From Leptodesmis sichuanensis A121 (GTDB lineage Bacteria > Cyanobacteriota > Cyanobacteriia > Leptolyngbyales > Leptolyngbyaceae): a stretch of 64,000 nucleotides of DNA. The stretch covers positions 4,216,001 through 4,280,000 of the forward strand of contig NZ_CP075171.1 in the NCBI RefSeq assembly GCF_021379005.1. Direction: 5' to 3'. The notes under the pieces are model-generated. The model was not told where the DNA came from. It saw nothing but the letters and a program-made list of their open reading frames with translations, and did no database searches. The translations under genes were made by a program, and so were the position numbers. Of the stretch, positions 9,034 to 16,384 are shown piece after piece. Every line of letters begins with the position of its first letter. Positions within the stretch are counted from its first letter, which is position 1.

Positions 9034-10503
9034 CTAATCGCGATCGCTTTCGATCACGGCTGCAATGGCTGCCCTGGCGGTGGTCTGGAATTCCTGCACA
9101 CTCACCCGTTGCAACAACACGATCGCAACCATCATGCACAGGGCTTGCAGAGTAAACACCAACCCATAGGCCACCACCACATTACTGGTTAATCGTCTGC
9201 CCACATCAAGGGTCGCACCACCGATCACCGTTGCCAGTCCCCGAGCGATCGCCTGAGATAAGCCCCAGGCCCCAATGAAGGTGCCAGCCGTTTCTGCCGC
9301 CGTTAAATCCAGCATCAGGGTAATGGCTCCGGTGGTCGTAATTCCCGAGGCCAGACCAAACACTAGCAGCACGAGTTGCAGAAATTTGGGATTCCCAGAC
9401 GATCCAGCCAGAATCAGGAGCACCAGGGAAATCACTACTGCCTGACAGCCCAGTTTTGCTGTCTGACGTTTACCAATTCGGGGAGCCATGAAAAATCCGG
9501 CTCCAATAATGCCAATTAACGTTCCAGTGCCCCAGAAGGCATTCAGAGTGGCCGTGGAACCTGCCGCCAGTTTGAACACCTCCCCACCGTAGGGTTCCAG
9601 AATCGCATCCTGGAGAAATAGCCCTAGCGTCATGGCCAGCAAAAAGGTGAAGAAAAAGCGCGTCTGCCGATTGGCCGTCAAAATCCGCCAGGCCCGCTTA
9701 AGTGTAATTTGTTCTTCTGGATCGATTTGCACCCGTTGAGCAAAGCGAGAATACTTGCGTTCCACTCCCCAGGTGGCAATCAAGGCTAACCCGACCACAA
9801 CCCAGGGCATGACTAGAAACAGTTGATTGATGCTGGCTTGCAGCGTTTCCAGAGAGGGATTATTGCCCAGTTGTCTGAGCATGATGCCAATGGTGATGCC
9901 GCCGACGATCGTGCCTGCAATCAACATTGCCCAATCAACGCCAACAATTTTGGAGCGATCCTCCTCATCGGTAATATCCACCAGCAGGGTGGCAAACGGG
10001 GTAGAGCTGGCACTCAGAGCAATTCCATAAATCCCAAACAGCGCAGCCAGGAGCACGATCCAGGCATAGGTTGGCGCACCCCATCCGACCGTTTGCAAGC
10101 TGGCGCCAACTTGCCACATCACCTGTACGGCAGCAAACGCAATCACCGCCACACAGACGATTCCCGTTAACACATAGCCCGTTCGGTGCAATCCCCATAA
10201 GGGTTTGGTATCAGATAATTGCCCAAACAGAACGCGAGAGGGAGCGACGAACAGGGTAACGGCCAGCACAACACTTGCGATCGTGGCGGGAACATCCAGT
10301 TCCTTAATCAACACCCGATTCAACAACCCAAATAGCAAAACTGACAGCATCCCCAATCCCATCTGGAACAGTCCCAGCCGCAGCATGGTGACGATCGTGA
10401 TCCGGGGCTTTTCCAACGAATTCAAGGATGACTCTGAAGGCTGACTGGTTTCCATAGCTGGCCAAGATTCTAAAGAAGGCAAAAATTCGAGGTTTTTAGT
10501 CAA
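9034..10503 (-). CDS. PucC-family major facilitator (pigment-related transporter)
   Basis: 489 residues with about 12 hydrophobic helices. The N-terminal core (ITIVTMLRLGLFQMGLGMLS, then GLLNRVLIKELDVPATIAS and PSRVLFGQLSDTKPLWGLHR) is characteristic of the PucC/LhaA/BCH synthase transporter family, whose members act in chlorophyll-protein assembly or pigment delivery in the membrane. A second in-frame ATG at 10455 (METSQPSES) is an equally possible start. The inositol phosphatase-like gene follows at 23 bases. In cyanobacteria these proteins are commonly annotated as MFS or BCH synthase; the cargo is not established. Confidence 0.85.
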   Translation of the reverse strand: MTKNLEFLPSLESWPAMETSQPSESSLNSLEKPRITIVTMLRLGLFQMGLGMLSVLLFGLLNRVLIKELDVPATIASVVLAVTLFVAPSRVLFGQLSDTKPLWGLHRTGYVLTGIVCVAVIAFAAVQVMWQVGASLQTVGWGAPTYAWIVLLAALFGIYGIALSASSTPFATLLVDITDEEDRSKIVGVDWAMLIAGTIVGGITIGIMLRQLGNNPSLETLQASINQLFLVMPWVVVGLALIATWGVERKYSRFAQRVQIDPEEQITLKRAWRILTANRQTRFFFTFLLAMTLGLFLQDAILEPYGGEVFKLAAGSTATLNAFWGTGTLIGIIGAGFFMAPRIGKRQTAKLGCQAVVISLVLLILAGSSGNPKFLQLVLLVFGLASGITTTGAITLMLDLTAAETAGTFIGAWGLSQAIARGLATVIGGATLDVGRRLTSNVVVAYGLVFTLQALCMMVAIVLLQRVSVQEFQTTARAAIAAVIESDRD

Positions 10504-10580
10504 GGAGTTTGCTGATCTACCAGGATAAGGCTAGAGCTTGCTTCATGGCGATCGCGTTAAAATATGAAGAAGTATGAAGC

Positions 10581-11567
10581 TTGTTGAAATACAACGTTGT
10601 TGAGAAAGTGGTAAACGCTGTGCAGACTATCACGCTTGGCCCCAACGGCCCTCAAGTTCCTGCCCTGGGGATTGGCACCTGGGCCTGGGGGGATACCCTG
10701 TTCTGGAATTATGGCAAAGAGTATGGAGCAGAACAGGTACGAGAAGCCTTTTTTGCGGCCCTGGATGCGGGAGTAAACTTTTTTGATACGGCAGAGATTT
10801 ATGGCCTGGGAGAGTCGGAGCGCCTGATCGGGCAATTCATGCAAGAGGCCGATCGCCCCGTACAAATTGCCACTAAGTATTTTCCCTTGCCCTGGCGGTT
10901 TAATGCTCAGGCCGTTGTAGATACCCTGACTGCCAGCCTCAAGCGATTACAGGTGGATCACGTCACTCTTTATCAAGTGCACTGGCCATTCGATTTTTTG
11001 ATGAGCCAACAGACATTAATCAACGCTCTGGCCGATGAAGTAGAGAAAGGCCGCATTGGAGCGATCGGCGTGAGCAACTATTCCGCTGACAAGATGCGGC
11101 AGGCTCACAAATTCCTGGCCGATCGAGGCATCCCCCTCGCCGTGAATCAAATGAACTACTCCCTCCTGACCCGCCAAATTGAAACCAATGGAGTTTTAGA
11201 TACCGCCCGCGAACTCGGCATCACAATTTTGGCCTACAGTCCCCTAGCCCAGGGATTACTCACCGGAAAATATACCCCTGACAGTTCCCCCTCCCTGACC
11301 GGAGCACGAAAGCTCGATCCTCGTTTCAGTCAGAAAGGGCTAGAAAAAATTTCCCCCTTAATCAAGGCTCTTCAACAAATTGGCGATGCTCACCAACGCA
11401 CCCCAGCCCAAGTCGCTTTGAACTGGCTCATTGCTCAGGGAGGAGTGATCCCCATTCCCGGTGCCAAAAACGCCAACCAAGCCCAACAAAATGCCGGAGC
11501 CTTGGGCTGGAGCTTAAGTCCCGATGAAGTCGCTCAGCTAGATGAAATCAGCCGCGCTTGCCGTTAA
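10581..11567 (+). CDS. Aldo/keto reductase
   Basis: Up to 328 residues. There is no ATG: the frame can begin at TTG 10581, GTG 10608 or GTG 10620, and the family core starts soon after (ITLGPNGPQVPALGIGTWAW). Catalytic tetrad positions are visible: Asp in FFDTAEIYG with its Tyr, Lys in QIATKYFPLP, His in LYQVHWPFD. Later landmarks are GAIGVSNYSADKM, LAYSPLAQGLLTGKY and the NADP-binding VIPIPGAKNANQAQQN. It reduces carbonyls with NADPH; the substrate is unknown. The gene is divergent from the PucC-family gene, with about 77 bases between them. Confidence 0.9.
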   Translation: MLKYNVVEKVVNAVQTITLGPNGPQVPALGIGTWAWGDTLFWNYGKEYGAEQVREAFFAALDAGVNFFDTAEIYGLGESERLIGQFMQEADRPVQIATKYFPLPWRFNAQAVVDTLTASLKRLQVDHVTLYQVHWPFDFLMSQQTLINALADEVEKGRIGAIGVSNYSADKMRQAHKFLADRGIPLAVNQMNYSLLTRQIETNGVLDTARELGITILAYSPLAQGLLTGKYTPDSSPSLTGARKLDPRFSQKGLEKISPLIKALQQIGDAHQRTPAQVALNWLIAQGGVIPIPGAKNANQAQQNAGALGWSLSPDEVAQLDEISRACR

Positions 11568-11672
11568 CCCTCGTAACAGCGATCACGATCGGTGTAAAAA
11601 TCCCTGGCACAGCGAAATCGACTCGATCGACGAAAGACCCTCAACTCAAACAAGCAGCACCTTTCGGGGGGC

Positions 11673-11723
11673 GTGGGGGAGTTAGGCCCCCACAAAGCGG
11701 GGGGCCGGGGGGAAGTCCCCCGG
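11673..11723. repeat. Two adjacent GC-rich hairpins
   Basis: GTGGGGG pairs with CCCCCAC (11673-11693), and CCGGGGG pairs with CCCCCGG (11705-11723), separated by a short A/G-rich link. They sit between two plus-strand genes about 105 bases after the aldo/keto reductase stop. No T-run follows on the plus strand, so a repeat element is as likely as a terminator. Confidence 0.5.
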
Positions 11724-11866
11724 TCAGGTTTGCAAACGAAGCTAAAGATCGCTGTACAGCATAGCTTGGTTGAGAAGCAAAAGGGGAAAGAAAGCATTCG
11801 GTTATCAGAAGCAAAACTGTAACCCTTCCGATACACTGAAGGCACAATTCGATATCCACTTTTAAG

Positions 11867-12379
11867 ATGAAGCTGTTTACCGATTGGGGCTTTAAGGCCG
11901 ATAGCTGGCAGGGCCGACGAGGCGAATACTGGGTGCTGGCGCAGGGGTTATTGATTCTGGGATTTGCTCTACTCCCTGTGTATCGGCCTGCGAATTGGGA
12001 GATTCCGAAGCCGCCACTGATCTACGGGGTGTGGGGTGTGGCGGCTGTTCTGGGTCTGATCGGACTGGTGTTCTTTGGGAAGGGATTAGGGGATCTGGGG
12101 AATAGCCTCACCCCACTACCGCATCCACGCGAGGATGGGCAGTTAGTGCAATCAGGAGTGTATAGCCTGGTGCGGCATCCGATTTATAGTGGAGTGATTT
12201 TTGTCACGATCGCCTGGGCACTCTATCTGTTCAGTTTGTCTCACCTGGTGGGAGCCTGTGTGCTATTCCTTTTCTTTGATGCCAAAGCGCGGCGAGAGGA
12301 AATCTGGCTGGCCCAAACCTATCCCGATTACGGGGATTATCGGCAACGGGTTAAGAAATTTCTTCCCTGGCTCTACTAG
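11867..12379 (+). CDS. Isoprenylcysteine methyltransferase-like (PEMT/ICMT family) membrane protein
   Basis: 170 residues with four hydrophobic stretches. The family signature is in the C-terminal half: YSLVRHPIYSGVIFVTIAWA, then FFDAKARREEIWLAQTYPDY and YRQRVKKFLPWLY. RHP, the following aromatic, and the EE-W cluster line the methyl-donor pocket in the ICMT/phospholipid methyltransferase fold. The substrate in cyanobacteria is not known for most members. The gene stands alone between a GC-rich repeat and a response regulator on the same strand. Confidence 0.8.
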   Translation: MKLFTDWGFKADSWQGRRGEYWVLAQGLLILGFALLPVYRPANWEIPKPPLIYGVWGVAAVLGLIGLVFFGKGLGDLGNSLTPLPHPREDGQLVQSGVYSLVRHPIYSGVIFVTIAWALYLFSLSHLVGACVLFLFFDAKARREEIWLAQTYPDYGDYRQRVKKFLPWLY

Positions 12380-12527
12380 AAATAGACGAACCTCGGTCAG
12401 TCCTTTACACTAATGGAGTTATTAGATTCTGTCCAGGTCGTACTACCCCCCAACCCCAGGGAAGGGAAGCGATCGTCGTCAGATTACAATTTCTCTCTGC
12501 CATTTTTTTACCAGCCGATCGGGAGTT

Positions 12528-12890
12528 ATGCAGACAATTCTGATTGTGGATGACAGTTCTACCGTGCGGCAGATGGTTTCAGAGCAACTGAGAACAGGCG
12601 GCTTTGAAGTGATGGAAGCTGTGGATGGAGAAGAGGCGATGGAAAAAATCCAGGCCCACCCTCCCGATCTGGTGATTACCGATATCGTCATGCCGCGCAA
12701 AAATGGGTACGACTTAACTCGCTGGTTAAAAGGCAGTCCCAACACCAAACATATCCCGGTCATTATGTGTACCAGTAAAAGCGAAGAATTTGATGTCTAC
12801 TGGGGCATGAAACAGGGAGCCGACGCTTACATCACCAAGCCCTACCATCCACCGGATTTAATTAATGCGGTCAAGAAGTTGTTGCCGTGA
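12528..12890 (+). CDS. CheY/PilH-like response regulator, receiver only
   Basis: 120 residues, one receiver domain: acidic pair in ILIVDDSSTVRQ, phospho-acceptor Asp in LVITDIVMPRKNGYDL, Thr/Ser in IMCTSKSEE and Lys in AYITKPYHPPDL. The YWGMKQGADAYITKPY text is typical of the PilH-like regulators of cyanobacterial phototaxis and pilus clusters. There are no partner genes here, so it is an orphan. A decayed relative of its C-terminal half lies on the minus strand at about 14741-14932. A spacer of about 130 bases with no recognisable gene separates it from the IS982-family element. Confidence 0.88.
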   Translation: MQTILIVDDSSTVRQMVSEQLRTGGFEVMEAVDGEEAMEKIQAHPPDLVITDIVMPRKNGYDLTRWLKGSPNTKHIPVIMCTSKSEEFDVYWGMKQGADAYITKPYHPPDLINAVKKLLP

Positions 12891-13019
12891 AAGACAGAAT
12901 GGCTCAAGACGCAGCGTTTCTCTAACCTGATCACATAGTCGGGGTGGCTGAGGTAGCAATATGGCACCTTTGATGGATAACACAGGACTTGGCAAGTTAC
13001 AAGTAGAGGAAAATAGAAA

Positions 13020-13983
13020 ACGTGAGTTCGGGATAAGAAAAGGGCGGAATCAATAGGCTAGAAGTAGCAAAAACTTATGAGCCTTAACCGCCCTATGTTT
13101 AGTCTAGAAGCCTTGTTTTGTCAGGTCGATGATTTCTGCCAACAGTTTGAGCCCCAATGGCAGCAGCATCTGTTGCGCAGTGGAGCCAAGCAGCGCCAGC
13201 GGGAGCGAGGCTTGGGGACGAGCGAAATCATGACCATCTTGGTCGCCTGCCACCGCCAAGGCTACCGCAACTTCAAAACCTTCTATACCCAGTATGTCTG
13301 GGTCTACTGGCGGCGTGCCTTTCCAGGGCTAGTTAGTGACAATCGCTTCGTCGAGTGGATGCCCTCGGTCCTTTTCCCCTTGTGCGCTTACTTGCGCACC
13401 TGTTTGGGGCGATGTAGTGGCATTAGCTTTGTCGATTCCACCAGCCTCAAGGTGTGTCATAACCGCCGCATCAAAGGTCACAAGGTGTTTGACGGGTTAG
13501 CTGCACGCGGTAAGACCTCAGTCGATTGGTTCTTTGGCTTCAAGTTGCACTTCGTGGTCAACGATCGCGGGGAGTTGCTCAATGTCATGCTGACTCCTGG
13601 CAATATCGATGACCGCAAGCCCCTGCCCAAGCTACTCAAACGTTTAGTGGGCAAAGTGTTTGGGGATAAAGGGTATCTCTCCGCTCCCCTGGCATTGCAT
13701 CTGTGGAAGACATTGAGTGTGCAACTCATCACCCGCCTGCGACGCGGCATGAAGGGGCGACTGATGCCACTGATTGACCGCCTGTTACTGCGGCGTCGTG
13801 CCATTGTGGAGTCGGTGATTGACCAACTCAAGAACATTTCCCAAATTGAGCATTCCCGCCATCGCTCCCCCGTCAATTTCCTGGTCAATCTGGTTTGTGG
13901 GTTGATTGCCTATTGTCATCAGCCCAAGAAACCCTCTCTGGCGCTTGACCTTCATCTGCCTCCCGCTTAACCCGAACTCACGT
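13020..13983 (+). mobile_element. IS982-family insertion sequence, apparently complete
   Basis: The ends are inverted: left ACGTGAGTTCGGGATAAG, right its complement with one mismatch (CTTAACCCGAACTCACGT). TAGAAA is directly repeated at 13014-13019 and 13984-13989, fitting a 6-bp target duplication. The 964-bp element holds one transposase gene filling nearly all of it. Intact ends, an intact gene and an intact duplication suggest a fairly recent insertion, into spacer DNA rather than a recognisable gene. Confidence 0.9.
13077..13970 (+). CDS. IS982-family transposase
   Basis: 297 residues with no frameshift. DDE-type landmarks of this family are visible: the first Asp in [20 protein letters not shown], the second in GNIDDRKPL or VFGDKGYLS, and the Glu in [16 protein letters not shown], followed by IEHSRHRSP. 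The N-terminal part ([22 protein letters not shown]) is also typical. It lies inside the TIR-bounded element and stops 13 bases before the right end. Expression from its own promoter near the left end is assumed. Confidence 0.93.
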   Translation: MSLNRPMFSLEALFCQVDDFCQQFEPQWQQHLLRSGAKQRQRERGLGTSEIMTILVACHRQGYRNFKTFYTQYVWVYWRRAFPGLVSDNRFVEWMPSVLFPLCAYLRTCLGRCSGISFVDSTSLKVCHNRRIKGHKVFDGLAARGKTSVDWFFGFKLHFVVNDRGELLNVMLTPGNIDDRKPLPKLLKRLVGKVFGDKGYLSAPLALHLWKTLSVQLITRLRRGMKGRLMPLIDRLLLRRRAIVESVIDQLKNISQIEHSRHRSPVNFLVNLVCGLIAYCHQPKKPSLALDLHLPPA

Positions 13984-14101
13984 TAGAAACGATCTTCTAA
14001 CCCAAATCGGAGAGATTGATGGTTCCCTTTGTTAGCATTCCTGGTAGTTCATGTTTGTAAATGACAGGAAAAATAGATAAAGGCCACTCTTCTCATCGCC
14101 T

Positions 14102-14410
14102 ATGTCAATCATCTCTCGTTTCCTGCGCTGCCCTAATTGTGGCTCCGATAACATCATGAAGAACGGCACCACCCGACGGGGCAAACAAAACTATAAATGC
14201 CAGAATTGTGGTTGCCAATTGGTCAAAAATCCTCAATGTAATTTACACCGACTATGCGGTAGCTCAACATCAGTGGTCTTTCCTGGCTGTCTTTACTCTG
14301 ATCAGAATATCTTATTTCCGGTCAAGTCTAATGACTTTAACTTCACTCTCAATAAAGTTCCAATAAGAATGGAATCTTCAGAGATATTGCTGTTCACGAT
14401 AAACCTCTAA
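14102..14410 (+). pseudogene. IS1-type transposase remnant (InsA-like zinc ribbon only)
   Basis: The first 45 codons read as the InsA-type zinc ribbon of IS1-family transposases: CPNCGSDNIMKNGTTRRGKQ, then NYKCQNCGCQLVKNPQ, with four Cys in two CXXC pairs. Similarity ends abruptly at NPQ; the rest of the 102-codon frame (to 14410) has no family character. The helix-turn-helix and catalytic InsB part are absent. The element is truncated, probably by deletion, within a cluster of other broken genes. Confidence 0.75.
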
Positions 14411-14694
14411 AACGTTCGACTCAGAAAATCTCCATGCTGTGACGCATGAGTTGCTTCTCGAAGAATTATTTGAATTTGCCTCGACGAAATATTATATCCT
14501 TGACTGATGACTCTACCATTAATCACTAAAGCGGGCGTACAGCCTAATCAACGCCGTTTTACCTCCTCTGTATCAGTGATGCAATTTATATGTACAGCAA
14601 TACCAAGTTTGGCGCTTGCTGTTAACACATTGTTTTCCAGAAAATGACAGTTTTCATTGCTGTTACCAATAATTTCAATATAAAGAGTATTCAT
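14407..14694 (-). pseudogene. Small thioredoxin-like (redox-active disulfide 2 type) gene with in-frame stop
   Basis: Reading from ATG 14694, 96 codons end at TAG 14407-14409, but codon 49 is TGA (14548-14550). Before the stop, MNTLYIEIIGNSNENCHFLE resembles the start of the 75-80-residue TM0996/MTH895-type thioredoxins. After it, LGCTPALVINGRVISQG is their conserved cis-Pro segment. The first Cys of the usual CXXC is also lost (NENC). In other genomes this family often travels with ArsR regulators and permeases, as found in this window. Loss of a Cys plus a stop argues for a dead gene. Confidence 0.7.
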
Positions 14695-14740
14695 CGATTT
14701 ATTTCTCCAAACAACTACAATCAAGTTAGCAGAAACAGTT

Positions 14741-14932
14741 TCAATTGTTTAAGAGTTGTTTTACTGCTACGATAAGTTCCATCGTTTGAAATGGTTTAGT
14801 CATATGAGCGTCTGTTCTCTGTTTCATATCCCAATAGCAATCCAATCCTCTTACTTTTGATAAAAATATAAGAATAGGCAAAATGTGTATTGTAGTTTCA
14901 CATCTCACCAATTGTTTTTCTGTAATTAAGGT
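14741..14932 (-). pseudogene. Response-regulator receiver remnant (C-terminal half)
   Basis: The minus-strand frame ends in text matching the PilH-like receiver at 12528-12890 in register: YWDMKQRTDAHMTKPFQ against YWGMKQGADAYITKPYH, and LIVAVKQLLNN against LINAVKKLLP. Only the last 60 or so residues show this. The N-terminal half with the phospho-acceptor Asp is missing, and the frame continues into the unrelated upstream small gene. This is a truncated copy left after duplication or transfer. Confidence 0.65.
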
Positions 14933-14936
14933 TTGT

Positions 14937-15197
14937 TTAATACTGAAATAACGAGAGTTCAAGAATTTTATGATCGACAAATTTGTATCCGGCAGCGACC
15001 GCTTTCTCAATACTAGGATAGTGCTGCCAATTGGGATGGCGTGTCCCACGCGGATCAAAACAGGAAACAGTGTAAGAACCACCGCCCCAGTCTACTGGAA
15101 CAATCCACCAACCTTCATGTAAAACTCCAGCAGTGTAGAGATGAATACCACTTCCATACATACGTTTGAGTAAACCTGGATCAATACTTTGTGTCAT
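14937..15197 (-). CDS. Small conserved-looking hypothetical protein (86 aa)
   Basis: 86 residues, rich in Trp, Gly and Tyr: the N-terminal half has LLKRMYGSGIHLYTAGVLHE, the centre WWIVPVDWGGGSYTVSCFDP, then RGTRHPNWQHYPSIEKAVAA. No family is recognised. Evidence that it is real is the degenerate paralogue right next to it (15204-15473), which keeps the pattern YG-G-H-Y, SCFDP-G-R and a C-terminal regular helix. A soluble cytoplasmic beta-rich fold is likely; the function is unknown. Confidence 0.55.
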   Translation of the reverse strand: MTQSIDPGLLKRMYGSGIHLYTAGVLHEGWWIVPVDWGGGSYTVSCFDPRGTRHPNWQHYPSIEKAVAAGYKFVDHKILELSLFQY

Positions 15198-15203
15198 AAC
15201 AAG

Positions 15204-15473
15204 TTAATAGACAGAAGCTATTTCCCGAACTCGACGTAGCACAAACAAACAATCCACTGCGATCTCCTCCTCCGTACTTAAATATTGACTCCAACTAATG
15301 TAACGTTTTCCCTTTGGATCAAAACAGCTTGTTGTGGAAAACTGCCCAGAAATGAACGACACAATCAACCACCTCTGATACTCAACTCCCTATCCATAGA
15401 AATGAACCCCCTTGCCATAAAACCGCTGAAGAGACTCTCGACTAATAATTTGTTGCATTCCAGTTGACCTCAT
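15204..15473 (-). pseudogene. Interrupted paralogue of the adjacent 86-aa protein
   Basis: A 90-codon frame from ATG 15473 (or 15458) to TAA 15204 has a single in-frame TAG at codon 28 (15390-15392). Around it, LQRFYGKGVHFYG then stop then GVEYQRWLIV aligns with LKRMYGSGIHLYTAGVLHEGWWIV of the neighbour, and SCFDPKGKRYISWSQYLS with SCFDPRGTRHPNWQHYPS. Tandem duplication followed by decay is the simplest reading. The rest of the frame is intact, so the lesion is recent or the stop is read through. Confidence 0.7.
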
Positions 15474-15522
15474 TTTGTTAAACTGAATAATTTTCAAAGC
15501 AATGTTTATATCACACTGGTAA

Positions 15523-16128
15523 TTAAGCTGGTGTGGTAGGCTTGCTCACAGGTAAAACAGGACGAACCTCAGCGTTGAGGGTAACAAAATATAATTCAAC
15601 TGTGAGATCTGGATAGCGCTTTTGAATTTCCCAATAAGCACGGTTTAAATACTCTGCGTGAACCTGTTGTTCTCGCTCTCGATCTTGACTTAAGTTTGAG
15701 TCAATCTTGGTGGCGTAGGCTCCACAATCTTGATGATCGAGAATGATCACTTTTTCAATCTGGTGCAGTTGTCGAGACAAGGCAAGTTGATCCCAAAACG
15801 CTTCGGCTTCAGCAGTATGGGGAAATCCTGCCAGTGCTAAAGAAGCTCCTGCTAAAGCTGTCCAGTCATACTGATTACCCAGATGCTGAAGTGCTAAAAA
15901 ATATCGCTCGGATTCGAGAAAGCGGAAGTCTATGCAACTGAGTACTAACGCTTTAGCTTGATGTTCTGTTGCTTTGGCAGGCTGAGCCACTAGCAGAAAC
16001 GAAAACGCGATCGCTCCAGGAAAAAACAATTGCAAAAACCAACGGCGATCGCCTCGATGGATCTGAGCGCAATGACAAAATTTAATTGGTGCTGAATTAG
16101 GGGTGCGTTCCATAAGTTGTCGATTCAT
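15523..16128 (-). CDS. Beta-carbonic-anhydrase-like protein with export signal
   Basis: 201 residues. After a basic N-terminus there is a hydrophobic segment (FLQLFFPGAIAFSFLLVAQ) ending in PAKA, consistent with export to the periplasm or membrane anchoring. The zinc ligands of beta-carbonic anhydrases follow: Cys-x-Asp-x-Arg in LVLSCIDFRF and His-x-x-Cys in IILDHQDCGAY. The protein is short and divergent from the canonical CcaA also in this window. It is the last gene of an arsR-sulP-orf-carbonic anhydrase unit, 4 bases after the preceding stop. The context suggests interconversion of CO2 and bicarbonate next to a SulP transporter. Activity is inferred, not shown. Confidence 0.75.
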   Translation of the reverse strand: MNRQLMERTPNSAPIKFCHCAQIHRGDRRWFLQLFFPGAIAFSFLLVAQPAKATEHQAKALVLSCIDFRFLESERYFLALQHLGNQYDWTALAGASLALAGFPHTAEAEAFWDQLALSRQLHQIEKVIILDHQDCGAYATKIDSNLSQDREREQQVHAEYLNRAYWEIQKRYPDLTVELYFVTLNAEVRPVLPVSKPTTPA

Positions 16129-16132
16129 TCAA

Positions 16133-16360
16133 TTATTCAAGTCTTTCTGCAAGCATAGTTTTGATAATTGATAGGTGCAGATGAAGCGCTAACCATTCCA
16201 TTTCAAACGTTTCTGCTTGACTAGAATTTTGGAGATTCTGAATGTGCTGACTCAATTCGACCAACCGTCGCTGAATCGCCTGCAAAAATTCACTCTCTGG
16301 AGCAATCCAGTGCGATCGCCTATTTGGACTTTGAATCAAACTGCTAGAAAATTTCATCAT
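16133..16360 (-). CDS. Small hypothetical protein in the sulP operon
   Basis: 75 residues, mostly helical and soluble: FLQAIQRRLVELSQHIQNLQ is a good amphipathic helix, followed by MEWLALHLHLSIIKTMLAER. No family is recognised. It begins 24 bases after the sulP stop and ends 4 bases before the carbonic-anhydrase-like start, so it is translated from the same message. A small coiled-coil accessory or regulatory subunit is conceivable. Confidence 0.55.
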   Translation of the reverse strand: MMKFSSSLIQSPNRRSHWIAPESEFLQAIQRRLVELSQHIQNLQNSSQAETFEMEWLALHLHLSIIKTMLAERLE

Positions 16361-16384
16361 CGAAACAAAAAACTCTAGTAAAAA

